DNA of 64,000 nt, taken from NCBI RefSeq assembly GCF_022344005.1, contig NZ_CP092194.1, positions 1 to 64,000 on the forward strand, written 5' to 3'. Positions 28,997-37,315 of the stretch are shown here, one piece after another. The stretch comes from Deinococcus sp. KNUC1210. GTDB taxonomy: Bacteria > Deinococcota > Deinococci > Deinococcales > Deinococcaceae. Numbering within the stretch: the first letter of the stretch is position 1; every line of letters begins with the position of its first letter. Below the pieces are notes generated by a model, which searched no databases, was not told where the DNA came from, and saw only the letters and a list, made by a program, of their open reading frames with translations. The position numbers and the translations under genes were made by a program.

Positions 28997-29953
28997 TCAC
29001 TTCCCCAGCAGGGTGAGCGTTGCTGCCGCCACCTTCTGAGCCACGTCACGGTCAACCAACGGCCCCGTCCAGGGGCTGAACTCGGGCAGCTGATAGGTCA
29101 CACTGCGGGCCGCCAGCAGGTTCCCCGCGCTGCTCTTGGCGAAGGTCTCGCCGCCGCTGCTCCACGGCACCAGCACCACCAGCGTCGAGGCGTCCAGGGT
29201 CAGCAGCGCCTCGGGTGAGATCACCTCGTAGCCGTTGTTGTCGGGCTTGACCGGCAGCCCGTCTTTGAAGCCCATCTGCCGCAGCACGTTGGCGAGGCGG
29301 TCGCCGGTATAGCGGTAGACGGTGCCGTCGGGGAAGGGGGAGAGCACCACCATCTTGGGAAACTTCTTGAAGGTTCCGGCGGCCCGCAGCGAGGAACCTG
29401 CCGCCGTGATGGTGGCCGCCGTGCCGCGAATGATGGTCTCGGCCTGCGCCTCCTTCCCGAAGACCTTCGCCACGGCACGCAGGCTGCGGGGCCAGAACTC
29501 CGGCTTGCTCTGGCTGAACGACAGGGTCGGCGCGACTGCATTGAGGGCCGCGTATCCGCCCAGGCCATCCCAGCTCGTCCGCACGATCAGATCTGGCTTC
29601 AGCGCCGTCAGGACTTCCAGATTCGGCGCGGCCCAGCTGCCCAGATACGTGACATTGCTGAGGTCGCCGCGTCCCAGAAATCCGCGTTTGGCAGCGCTGC
29701 GCGTCAGGGTTGCACCGAGCTTGAAATCGCCCGGCTCGACCCGGCCCGACCCCAGCCCCACCACCGGAATCTTCAGGGCATAGGCGAGTTCCAGCGCTTC
29801 CTCTCCGATCACGGCCACCCGGCGTGGATTTTTGTTCAGGGTCGTCGTGCCGTCGTCGTGGATGATCGTCACGCGGCTCACTGGCCGGTCGGTGGTCGCC
29901 TGACCCGTCGAGAGGAGGAGGGAAACGCCCAGCAGCACAGCGGCTCGTTGCAT
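28997..29953 (-). CDS. Iron-siderophore substrate-binding protein, first gene of the operon
   Basis: The protein has 318 residues from ATG 29953 with a signal peptide (MQRAAVLLGVSLLLSTGQA). Family features are TTTLNKNPRRVAVIGEEALELAYAL, TALKPDLIVRTSWDG, the helix spanning the two lobes, and DGTVYRYTGDRLANVLRQMG. It differs clearly from the other binding protein of the operon, so two ligands or two affinities may share the permease. The promoter at 30050-30078 lies about 100 bp upstream. No Fur-type palindrome was recognised with certainty. Confidence 0.9.
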   Translation of the reverse strand: MQRAAVLLGVSLLLSTGQATTDRPVSRVTIIHDDGTTTLNKNPRRVAVIGEEALELAYALKIPVVGLGSGRVEPGDFKLGATLTRSAAKRGFLGRGDLSNVTYLGSWAAPNLEVLTALKPDLIVRTSWDGLGGYAALNAVAPTLSFSQSKPEFWPRSLRAVAKVFGKEAQAETIIRGTAATITAAGSSLRAAGTFKKFPKMVVLSPFPDGTVYRYTGDRLANVLRQMGFKDGLPVKPDNNGYEVISPEALLTLDASTLVVLVPWSSGGETFAKSSAGNLLAARSVTYQLPEFSPWTGPLVDRDVAQKVAAATLTLLGK

Positions 29954-30049
29954 AGAAAACCTCGGGAAGAGTGATGATTCGGGGAAGCGAGCGCGGATCA
30001 CAGAAGCTGTCGGAATAGCATACTAATCCAAGCAGTTCAGTCGGGTTTA

Positions 30050-30078
30050 AAGGTAAAGGTTCATCTGCGGGCTGTCAA
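30050..30078 (-). promoter_or_regulatory. Sigma-70-like promoter of the iron-uptake operon
   Basis: On the minus strand TTGACA (30078-30073) and TACCTT (30055-30050) are separated by 17 bases. The doubled AAAGGT (AAAGGTAAAGGT on the plus strand) overlaps the -10 and could be a repressor contact. The following leader is about 90 bases. Confidence 0.65.
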
Positions 30079-30155
30079 GGCGTCGGGGGCGCATCTGTGG
30101 GCGAGTACCACAGGGTTTCTGGTCAGCTGGCAACGGAATGACCAGAGTTCAGCTC

Positions 30156-30206
30156 GTCAGCCGGGGAGGGGCGTGCGTCCTGACTGCACATTCCTCCCCG
30201 GCTGAC
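30156..30206 (-). terminator. Terminator of the aldo/keto reductase gene
   Basis: GTCAGCCGGGGAGG (30156-30169) and CCTCCCCGGCTGAC (30193-30206) form a perfect 14-bp stem, 48 bases past the stop of the minus-strand gene at 30254. Confidence 0.7.
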
Positions 30207-30253
30207 CGTGTCTCAAGACCAGTCGTGGGTGGAGATTCGGCTATCGGGCCGAC

Positions 30254-31237
30254 TTACCAGTGTGGGTGGATCTGCGCCCGCAGCAACGTGTCGTAAATGT
30301 CCTGCACGGCCAGCATCTGCTCGTGGCTGAGCGGGCCGAGATCGGCGGCGGCGGCATTGGCTTCGGCCTGTTCGGGACGGCGGGCACCCGGAATGGCGCA
30401 GGTGACCTCCGGAAACATCAGAATCCAGCGCAGGGCGAACTGTGCGGGGGTCATTCCAGGCGAGACCACCTCCTGAAGACGCCGGGCCGCTTCCAGCCCC
30501 ACTTCGTAGTCCACGCCCGAGAAGGTCTCGCCCCGGTCGAACGCCTCGCCGTGGCGGTTGAAGGCCCGGTGGTCGTCGGCGGCGAAAGCGGTATCGGCCC
30601 GCAGCTTGCCGGTCAGCAGGCCGCTCGCCAGAGGGACGCGGGCGATGATGCCCACGTCGGCCTTGCCTGCCGCCGCGAACAACGTCTCGGCGGGTTTGGG
30701 ACGAAAGGCGTTGAAGATGATCTGGAGGCTCGCCACACCCGGACGACGCAGCGCCGAGAACGCCTCGTCCACGGTTTCCACGCTGACGCCGTAGTGCCGC
30801 AGCAGGCCTTCGCTCTGCAACCGGTCGAGGGCATCGAACGCTTCGTCCAGCCCATACACCTCGCCCGGAGGGCAGTGCAGTTGCAGCAGGTCGAGGGTGT
30901 CCATCTCCAGATTTTTCAGGCTACGCTCGGCAAATGCGCGCAGATTGGCGTAGGTGTACCCCTGCGCGGTGTGAGGGTCGAGGCGGCGTCCGGCCTTGGT
31001 CGCCACATACAACGGCTCGGAGCGCTCACGGCGCAGCTGCGCGATGAGGCGCTCGCTGTGACCATCGCCGTACACGTCAGCCGTGTCGAAGAAGTTGATG
31101 CCCAGATCCAGTGCACGGTGAAGCGTCGCCAGACTCTCCTGATCGTCGGTCACGCCCCAGGTGCCGCCGATGGCCCATGCCCCGAAGCTGATGGTAGAAA
31201 TCTGATACCCAGTCTTGCCGAGTGTTCTGTACTGCAT
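30254..31237 (-). CDS. Aldo/keto reductase (general oxidoreductase type)
   Basis: The protein has 327 residues from ATG 31237, chosen because GGAGGTCACT precedes it; a longer frame upstream is not needed. It is a TIM-barrel NADPH-dependent carbonyl reductase: [17 protein letters not shown] (catalytic Asp, Tyr), [10 protein letters not shown] (Lys), DLLQLHCPP (His) and [21 protein letters not shown], the cofactor-binding end. The substrate is unknown. It is divergent from a second, different aldo/keto reductase 315 bp away. Confidence 0.92.
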   Translation of the reverse strand: MQYRTLGKTGYQISTISFGAWAIGGTWGVTDDQESLATLHRALDLGINFFDTADVYGDGHSERLIAQLRRERSEPLYVATKAGRRLDPHTAQGYTYANLRAFAERSLKNLEMDTLDLLQLHCPPGEVYGLDEAFDALDRLQSEGLLRHYGVSVETVDEAFSALRRPGVASLQIIFNAFRPKPAETLFAAAGKADVGIIARVPLASGLLTGKLRADTAFAADDHRAFNRHGEAFDRGETFSGVDYEVGLEAARRLQEVVSPGMTPAQFALRWILMFPEVTCAIPGARRPEQAEANAAAADLGPLSHEQMLAVQDIYDTLLRAQIHPHW

Positions 31238-31552
31238 AGTGACCTCCGGTGAAGGTTTCATAGGAAGGGGAAAGCCCGCCTGGGTTGCTGTCGCCCAGCA
31301 CACGAGCGAGACAGGCACCGAGAGCCAGTCGGGATCGACGGTGCTTTCGGAGTGTAGACGATGCAGCCGGCCTCCAGACGAGGTCGGTAAGCTCAACAGA
31401 GCCGGACGAGTCAGATGAAGGTTGATTCTTAGGGAGTTCATCGGCGTACCGGCACAGCTACTCGTGCCCAGCCGTGGAATGGGAATTTCTGAAGTCTTCA
31501 GCCTTATTCCTTCCCTGATCCATTCTGTGGTTCAGCGTGATAAGCAGGAGGC
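31238..31552. other. Divergent promoter region between two aldo/keto reductase genes
   Basis: No gene was recognised. The right end carries AGGAGGC directly before the ATG of the plus-strand gene. No clear operator palindrome was seen. Confidence 0.4.
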
Positions 31553-32374
31553 ATGACTCCCGAGATGCTTGGCTCTGTCCCGAGATTTGGCCTGGGAACT
31601 TTTCGCCTGAAGGATCAAGTCGTCAGCGATTCCGTCCGGATGGCGCTGGAACTGGGATACCGGGCCATCGACACGGCTCAAGGCTACGGCAACGAGGCTG
31701 AGATTGGCAGGGTGCTGAGCGAAAGTGGCGTGCCTCGCAGCGACGTATTCATCACCACCAAGATCATGCCGCCCAATTATGGGCGTGATCGACTGGCGCC
31801 CAGCCTGCGGGAAAGCGTGCAGAAGCTTGGTGTAGACGCCGTTGACCTCACCCTGATCCACTGGCCTGCTCCCAGAGGTGAAGTGCAGCCGGAAGAATAT
31901 CTGACTGCACTCGCTGCGACGCTCGAACAGGGACTGACGAAGCAGATCGGCGTGTCGAACTTCACCATCGCCGGACTGAAGCAGGCACGCGAACTACTGG
32001 GAGATGTGCCGATTGCCACCAATCAGGTCGAGATACATCCTTTTCTCCAAAACCGCGCCCTGGTCGAGTTTGCACGACATGAAGGTATTCATCTGACGTC
32101 GTATATGACCCTGGCCGTGGGGAAAGTGATGGACGACGAGGTTATGAAAGAGATCGCCCAGCATCACCAGGCGACGCCAGCCCAGGTTGCGCTCGCATGG
32201 GCGATGGCGCAGGGTCATTCGGTGATTCCGTCGTCTACCCGGCGTGAAAACCTGGAGAGCAACCTTAAGGCTGTGAATCTGACGCTGAGCGAAGCAGACA
32301 TGGCACGGATCGCAACGCTTGACCGGGGCGAACGGATTGCCAACCCGCCAGCCCTGGCCCCCGATTGGGACTGA
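31553..32374 (+). CDS. Aldo/keto reductase, DkgB/2,5-diketogluconate reductase type
   Basis: The protein has 273 residues, the usual length of the AKR5-like group. Motifs are PRFGLGTFRL, the active-site GYRAIDTAQGYGNEAEIG (Asp, Tyr), VFITTKIMP (Lys), DLTLIHWPAP (His), IGVSNFTIAGLKQA, NQVEIHPFLQ and SVIPSSTRRENLESN. It reduces small aldehydes or ketones, and the physiological substrate is not evident. AGGAGG lies only one base from the ATG at 31553; the next ATG at 31565 has better spacing and may be the true start. Confidence 0.92.
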   Translation: MTPEMLGSVPRFGLGTFRLKDQVVSDSVRMALELGYRAIDTAQGYGNEAEIGRVLSESGVPRSDVFITTKIMPPNYGRDRLAPSLRESVQKLGVDAVDLTLIHWPAPRGEVQPEEYLTALAATLEQGLTKQIGVSNFTIAGLKQARELLGDVPIATNQVEIHPFLQNRALVEFARHEGIHLTSYMTLAVGKVMDDEVMKEIAQHHQATPAQVALAWAMAQGHSVIPSSTRRENLESNLKAVNLTLSEADMARIATLDRGERIANPPALAPDWD

Positions 32375-32400
32375 TCCTCTCAACTATTGCCAGAGTTACT

Positions 32401-32536
32401 GACGAGTTCCGGGACGAGTGGACTGATTTGCCAGCCTCAATCCCGAACTCGTTCGTGACAACTCAGAGTAAGATGCTTCATGCTGAGTTGTCTCGGTAAC
32501 TGTCCAGCACACCTAATGTCGTGCTGAACAGTTACC
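32401..32536. repeat. Island of three consecutive hairpins
   Basis: Three stem-loops follow each other: GACGAGTTCCGGGA (32401-32414) with 32441-32454; GTGACAACTCAG (32455-32466) with CTGAGTTGTCTC (32483-32494); and GGTAACTGTCCAGCAC (32495-32510) with 32521-32536. Each has at most one or two irregular positions. The second and third share the GTRAC-NN-YTCAG pattern of the palindromes at 33220 and 49081. The island sits just before the low-G+C acetyltransferase gene. Confidence 0.6.
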
Positions 32537-32647
32537 ACAAATATTGGCAGTAGATGAGCGGCGTTCAGGCAAATTTTTAGAAAATCACTAATTTTATATA
32601 GAGTTAGCGGAGTTTTCCCACCAAATAATCTTAAAGGAAACTGGGGA

Positions 32648-33049
32648 ATGAAAAACGACATAGAGATTCAGATAAATGTACTCCCTGATCTCACAGAATT
32701 AGCTGAGCTGCATGCTCTGGCTTTTAATTATCAGGAATCTAGAGGGGAAGATTATTGGAAGAATGTTATCGCCCATAGTTTATGTTGGTTAACAATTTAC
32801 CGAGAGTATAGATTAATTGGGTTCGCAAATGTTGCCTGGGACGGGGGAATGAATGCCTTTTTACTTGACGTTGCTATTCATCCAGAATTCGCTCGGCAGG
32901 GGATAGGCAGCAGTCTGGTAAAACGTGCCCTTGTTGAGGCGGGTTTACGGGGTGCAAGCTGGATGCACGTTGATTATCAGGCGCATCTGCAAGAATTTTA
33001 TCTAAAGTGTGGATTCATTAAAACCCGAGCCGGACGACAGCGATTATAG
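32648..33049 (+). CDS. GNAT family N-acetyltransferase, low-G+C, probably acquired
   Basis: The protein has 133 residues. The GNAT fold is clear: LAELHALAFN, GFANVAWDG, then the acetyl-CoA motif FLLDVAIHPEFARQGIGSSLVKRAL with the (R/Q)xxGxG/A loop and the late LQEFYLKCGF strand-helix. The substrate is unknown. The gene and its upstream 80 bases are visibly richer in A+T than everything around, and codon choice (TTA, AAT, ATA) differs from neighbours, which points to recent transfer. A GGGGA sequence precedes the ATG. It sits between a hairpin island and an IS4 remnant, which supports arrival by mobile DNA. Confidence 0.88.
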   Translation: MKNDIEIQINVLPDLTELAELHALAFNYQESRGEDYWKNVIAHSLCWLTIYREYRLIGFANVAWDGGMNAFLLDVAIHPEFARQGIGSSLVKRALVEAGLRGASWMHVDYQAHLQEFYLKCGFIKTRAGRQRL

Positions 33050-33438
33050 TTACGAATGAGACACGATAGCTCACTTATTTCGAGGTAATTTATAACCCTC
33101 GATACAATGTATTTCGTGTGCTGAGCAGTTGCACTCGTAGGCGTCCCAAACTCACGTTCGGACCGGAGGTTGGAGCAATTGATGGTGATGAACGATTCGG
33201 TACTCACTGCTCGATGATCGTGACGCCTCAGCACATCCTGGCTCGTTTGTGTGCTGAGGCGTCACGTTCTAAACGTCCGTTCCGCACACCGCTCACCCTC
33301 ACCATGCCGCTCAAAACGACACACCACCAGATCACCCTGCCACCGGCCCGTACCTTCCCCTATCCTAGGCCCTGAACGGGGTTGCCCCGCTCAGCAGGTG
33401 TGGTGTGTTCGCGCCTTTGACCTCGAGAGACTTCTGGG
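33050..33438. other. Gap between the acetyltransferase and the IS4 remnant
   Basis: It holds the hairpin at 33220-33265 and a smaller stem CTGAACGGGG / CCCCGCTCAG at about 33372-33395. The first 80 bases keep the low G+C of the acetyltransferase gene. No gene was recognised. Confidence 0.45.
33220..33265. repeat. Perfect 16-bp palindrome of the GTGAC-NN-CTCAG family
   Basis: GTGACGCCTCAGCACA (33220-33235) pairs fully with TGTGCTGAGGCGTCAC (33250-33265) over a 14-base loop. It shares its outer pattern with hairpins at 32455-32494, 32495-32536 and 49081-49123. No U-run follows. Confidence 0.6.
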
Positions 33439-33915
33439 GCAAAGCTGGAGTGGATGCTGGTGAGCACGCTGCCTATCTCGACGGTGGAAGATGCGCTGGA
33501 ACGTCCACGTTGGTACGCCCTGCGCTGGAAGATCGAGGATGATCACAAATGTTTGAAGACAGGCTGCCGAATGGAAGGACGGCAACTTCGCTCCGCTGAC
33601 CGTCTCCAGCGCTTGTTGGGCTTTTTGGCCCTCGTCGCCGTGCGGCTGTTGTGGCTCCGGTCTCTCTCACGTCAAGACGGGGATCAACTGGCTTGCCAGT
33701 TGATCCCCGAGCCGCTCTGTCAGGTGATCGCTGACCGATTGCGTCAGTCGGAAGACGCGTTGACCTTGCGCGCGTTCTGGCGGGCTGTCGCGAATCTCGG
33801 AGGATTCCTGAGACGCAACGGCGATGGTGATCCTGGATGGCAGACGCTTTGGAAAGGGTGGCGGCGCTTGCTGGATCTGGCCTGGTCGACGCCGTCAAAG
33901 ACCCTCTCCCCATGA
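33439..33915 (+). pseudogene. IS4-family (Tn5-like) transposase, C-terminal fragment
   Basis: The frame from about 33439 reads KLEWMLVSTLPISTVEDAL, then RWYALRWKIEDDHKCLKTGCR, which carries the YREK-type Glu region of IS4/Tn5 transposases, and LGFLALVAVRLLWLR. It ends with a dimerisation-type tail. All N-terminal and first catalytic parts are missing, so only the last third remains. A start codon at 33454 exists but is unlikely to be meaningful. No terminal repeats could be assigned. Confidence 0.75.
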
Positions 33916-34131
33916 CGTGTGGGGAACGATCAGGCCTAAAGGTGGGGTTTCTTAGCGTGTTGAGCGCCAAGTGCGGTTTGCGAGGGTCGAGTAGGTTTTT
34001 CGCACTAATTCCTATTAGTTTGAAAGACGGACAGTTGTTCTCCCGCCTTTTCTGCGCCCCGCTCTCAGAACCACGACCCATCCCGTACCCCTCGCAACGG
34101 TTCCGAGGCCCCTTCCTGGCCTTCCTGTGGC

Positions 34132-34174
34132 CCCGAGGGGAAAACCGCGTGCAGGACACGGTTTTCCCCTCGGG
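34132..34174 (-). terminator. Terminator of nadE
   Basis: CCCGAGGGGAAAACCG (34132-34147) and CGGTTTTCCCCTCGGG (34159-34174) form a perfect 16-bp stem, 35 bases after the nadE stop. Confidence 0.65.
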
Positions 34175-34208
34175 TATGACCGAACGCCCTCGTTCACTGC
34201 CCATTTCG

Positions 34209-35045
34209 TCAGGTCGGCTGCCACCAGCTGTCCAGCAGACTGGCAGGCATGGCGCGTTTATGCCGCGTGTTCGTATAAAGCGTCTCGATGCGCTGCGAGA
34301 CCTCGGGCGGTACCTCGTGGCCTTCCAAATACTCGTCGAGCTGCGTATACGTCACGCCCAGCGCCGCCTCGTCGGGCAGACCCGGACGCTCGTCTTCCAG
34401 ATCGGCGGTGGGCGTCTTCAGGTACAGCCGCTCGGGGGCGTGAAGGTGTTCAAGCAGCGCCCGGCCCTGTCGTTTGCTCAGGCCGGTCAGCGGTGTCAGG
34501 TCGACGCCGCCGTCGCCGTACTTCGTATAAAACCCTGTCACGGCCTCGGCAGCGTGATCGGTACCCACCACCAGCAGGTTTCGCTGCCCTGCCAGTGCGT
34601 ACTGGAGCGCCATGCGCTGTCTGGCCTTGAGGTTGCCGCGCACGAAATCGCGCAGCGGCTCACCCAGAGCGGCAGCCATGCTGGCAGCGGCGGCGTCGGT
34701 GGCAGGACCGATATTCAGTGTCACCACCTCCGGCGCTGCGATAAAGCTCAGGGCCAGCTGCGCGTCGGCTTCATCGGCCTGCGTGTTGTAAGGCAGCCGC
34801 ACCGCCACGAAGCTGAACGGTGTCTCTCGGTCTGCCTGCGCGTTCAGTTCCTCCACCGCCAGCGTGCACAGCCGTCCGGCCAGACTCGAATCCTGACCGC
34901 CGGAAATCCCCAGGACCAGGCCACGTGCTGGCGTGCTCAGCAGATATGTTTTCAGGAAGTCGACGCGGCGACGTACCTCGGCGGCTGGGTCGATGTGCGG
35001 CTGAACGCCCAGTTCGGCAGCAATGCGGGCCTGCATCTCGGTCAT
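34209..35045 (-). CDS. nadE: NH3-dependent NAD+ synthetase
   Basis: The protein has 278 residues, the length of the ammonia-dependent form (no glutaminase domain). It makes NAD from deamido-NAD, ATP and ammonia, the last step of NAD synthesis. The PP-loop [12 protein letters not shown] is seen near residue 49; other family parts are [54 protein letters not shown] and [16 protein letters not shown] lies 6 bases after TACACT (leaderless layout). It is divergent from pncB, so the two salvage steps share a control region of about 60 bp. Confidence 0.95.
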   Translation of the reverse strand: MTEMQARIAAELGVQPHIDPAAEVRRRVDFLKTYLLSTPARGLVLGISGGQDSSLAGRLCTLAVEELNAQADRETPFSFVAVRLPYNTQADEADAQLALSFIAAPEVVTLNIGPATDAAAASMAAALGEPLRDFVRGNLKARQRMALQYALAGQRNLLVVGTDHAAEAVTGFYTKYGDGGVDLTPLTGLSKRQGRALLEHLHAPERLYLKTPTADLEDERPGLPDEAALGVTYTQLDEYLEGHEVPPEVSQRIETLYTNTRHKRAMPASLLDSWWQPT

Positions 35046-35106
35046 GTTCCGAGTGTAAAGCCTGTGCTCTCTGTCCTGTCACGGCCCAAAGCGTCATCAT
35101 GCCTGA

Positions 35107-36618
35107 ATGGTCGATCCGGATTCCGGCGTTCCCGCGCACCACCCACAGCCCTCCGAGCAGACGCCCGTTCATCTCTCGCCCCTGCTGACCGATCTGTACC
35201 AGCTCAGCATGCTGCACGGCTACTGGCACCACGGCATGCATCAGCAGCAGGCGGTGTTCGATCTGTACTTTCGCCGCAGTCCGTATGGCGGGGGGTACGC
35301 TGTCTGGGCGGGCCTGGAGAACGTGCTGGACTATATCGAACAGCTGCGGTTCGACGCCGAGTCTCTTCGGTATCTGGAGAGTCTGGAGTTGTTCGACGCC
35401 GCCTTTCTGGAGGCGCTGCGCGGGTGGCGCTTCAGCGGGCATATCGAGAGCTTCCCCGAAGGCTCGGTGGTGTTCGCTCATGAGCCGCTGCTGACCGTGA
35501 CCGCCCCGCTGTGGGAAGCGCAGCTGATCGAAACCGCGCTGCTCAATACCCTGAATTTCCAGACGCTCATCGCCACCAAGGCGGCCCGCTGCGTCTCGGT
35601 GGCAGGCGGTGGCTCGGTGATCGAATTCGGCGCTCGGCGGGCACAGGGTCCAGATGGCGCGTTGAGTGCGTCCAGGGCGGCTTTTATCGGTGGTGCGGCG
35701 GCAACCAGCAATGTGGTAGCCGGGCAACGTTACGGGCTGCCGGTGGTGGGAACGCACGCCCACGCCTGGGTCGAGAGTTTTCCAGACGAGCTGACCGCTT
35801 TCCGGGCTTATGCGGCGCTGCATCCGGCGGCGACCACACTGCTGCTCGATACGGTGAATACCCTGTCGAGCGGCCTTCCCAACGCGCTGACCGTAGCACA
35901 GGAACTGCGGGAGCGCGGCTCGGAACTGCGGGCGGTGCGGCTGGATTCGGGCGATCTGGCGTATCTGTCGCGCCGGGTGCGGGCGACGCTCGACGCGGCA
36001 GGGTTTCCGGACGTGAAGATCATGGCTTCCAACGACCTGTCTGAAGACGTGATTCAGAGCCTGATCAGTGAAGGGGCGCGGCTCGACATCTATGCTGTAG
36101 GAACACAGCTCGTGACCGGTGGGGGTGCGGGCGGCGGCGCACTGGGCGGGGTCTACAAGCTGGCTGAACTGGACGGACAGCCGCGCATGAAGCTGACCGG
36201 CGATCCGGCCAAGACCAGTCTGCCGGGCCGCAAGCGTGTGTGGCGTGCCCACAGCGGTCAGCAGCTCGCCTGGGACGTGGTCAGCCTCGGCAGCCAGCAG
36301 GAGCCGCCCTCGGTGGGTGAGCGGGTCAGCGATCCGGCAAATCCGCTGCGCCGCAGCCGTCTGCCAGGCGGTCTGAGCTGGGAAAATCCGCGCCAGACCG
36401 TGATGGAAGCGGGTCGGCGGATGGCGGCCCCGGCAGCGCTGGAAGACCTGCAACGCCGCGCCAGAGGCGAGTGCTCGCGCCTGCCCGAAGGAACGCTGCG
36501 GCTGCTCAACCCGCACACCTACCGCGTCAGCCTGAGTGCCGATCTCCAGACGGCCCGGGAACAGCTGATCTCCAGGCTGGAAGACGGACTGGGCAACACG
36601 GATTCCGCTCCTGCATGA
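35107..36618 (+). CDS. pncB: Nicotinate phosphoribosyltransferase
   Basis: The protein has 503 residues. It forms nicotinate mononucleotide from nicotinate, PRPP and ATP in the Preiss-Handler NAD salvage path. Features are [17 protein letters not shown] at the N-terminus, [45 protein letters not shown], a [21 protein letters not shown] segment with the functional His, and [19 protein letters not shown]. It is divergent from nadE. The start ATG at 35107 is preceded by CATCAT, 6 bases off, a weak version of the leaderless -10. A 14-bp hairpin at 36626-36661 ends the transcript. Confidence 0.94.
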   Translation: MVDPDSGVPAHHPQPSEQTPVHLSPLLTDLYQLSMLHGYWHHGMHQQQAVFDLYFRRSPYGGGYAVWAGLENVLDYIEQLRFDAESLRYLESLELFDAAFLEALRGWRFSGHIESFPEGSVVFAHEPLLTVTAPLWEAQLIETALLNTLNFQTLIATKAARCVSVAGGGSVIEFGARRAQGPDGALSASRAAFIGGAAATSNVVAGQRYGLPVVGTHAHAWVESFPDELTAFRAYAALHPAATTLLLDTVNTLSSGLPNALTVAQELRERGSELRAVRLDSGDLAYLSRRVRATLDAAGFPDVKIMASNDLSEDVIQSLISEGARLDIYAVGTQLVTGGGAGGGALGGVYKLAELDGQPRMKLTGDPAKTSLPGRKRVWRAHSGQQLAWDVVSLGSQQEPPSVGERVSDPANPLRRSRLPGGLSWENPRQTVMEAGRRMAAPAALEDLQRRARGECSRLPEGTLRLLNPHTYRVSLSADLQTAREQLISRLEDGLGNTDSAPA

Positions 36619-36625
36619 CCAGAAG

Positions 36626-36661
36626 AAGGCGAAGGAGACTGAACGGTGTCTCCTTCGCCTT
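36626..36661. terminator. Bidirectional terminator between pncB and the 36.7-kb gene
   Basis: AAGGCGAAGGAGAC (36626-36639) and GTCTCCTTCGCCTT (36648-36661) form a perfect 14-bp stem. It lies 7 bases past the pncB stop and 26 bases past the stop of the convergent gene. Confidence 0.75.
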
Positions 36662-36687
36662 GCCTGTGCTGCCCGCTGCTGAGTCGG

Positions 36688-37314
36688 TCAGTCTGGAGCT
36701 AGATCCTCGTCTGCGTTGTACTCCTGCCATCCGGCTGGCAGCGTGGCAGACGGAAGGCCTTTCAGCGGCTGCACACTGTTCACCTTCATCACCGTGCGCC
36801 CAGCCGAAACAAGCTGAAGCGGCAGCCCAAGCGTGCTCGACCAGCACACCTCGGTGGCCTTCCCTGACGCCAGCTTGACGCGCCACCACACGCATTCGCC
36901 TGCTGCTGTCTTCGTCTGGCGCTTCAGATCGACCAGGGTATACGCCCCTGCTGGGCGGTCGAGCAGATGCTGAACGCTCCAGCGGTCGGTGAAGATCCCG
37001 ACCCGCACCAGATTGACCCGGTGAACATCGAAGGCAGTGCGGTTGACCAGATTTCGCAGCTGGTACACGTCTTCACCGTCTCCGGCGGGCGTGAGCCGCA
37101 GCTCGGCCCGCTGCCCGGTGCGGCGGACCACCCGTCCGGAGGCGTCGCGCCAGAATTCGAGCACCTGCGGTTTGCCCTGCCTGTCCGGGTACGTCGCGCT
37201 CAGGTGAACAGCGGGCCGCATATCCCCGAACACCTGTTCCCAACTGGGCAGCGGCGCAGCGGCCCAGCTGCTTCCGGCGAGGGCCAGCGCGAGCAGCGCC
37301 CCCGCCCGGCCCAC
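36688..37314 (-). CDS. Secreted protein of unknown function, coupled to the phosphodiesterase gene
   Basis: About 208 residues with a signal peptide (ALLALALAGSSWAAAP). I do not recognise the family. The mature part looks like the LolA-like/outer-membrane-lipoprotein-sorting beta fold: KPQVLEFWRDASGRVVRRT, GEDVYQLRNLVNRTAFDVH, then WWRVKLASGKATEVCWSSTLGLPLQLVS, which resembles the closing strands of such proteins, with Cys in GECVWW and TEVCWSS. The GTG at 37314 overlaps the upstream TAA as TAAGGTG, favouring translational coupling; GTG at 37338 would give eight more residues. Confidence 0.75.
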   Translation of the reverse strand: MGRAGALLALALAGSSWAAAPLPSWEQVFGDMRPAVHLSATYPDRQGKPQVLEFWRDASGRVVRRTGQRAELRLTPAGDGEDVYQLRNLVNRTAFDVHRVNLVRVGIFTDRWSVQHLLDRPAGAYTLVDLKRQTKTAAGECVWWRVKLASGKATEVCWSSTLGLPLQLVSAGRTVMKVNSVQPLKGLPSATLPAGWQEYNADEDLAPD

Positions 37315-37315
37315 C

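Noticed and set aside
32437..32661. 74-codon minus-strand frame across the hairpin island
   Set aside because: It is made largely of palindrome sequence and lacks any family pattern.
33837..35483. 548-codon plus-strand frame spanning the IS4 end and nadE
   Set aside because: It is a composite of antisense nadE and non-coding DNA.
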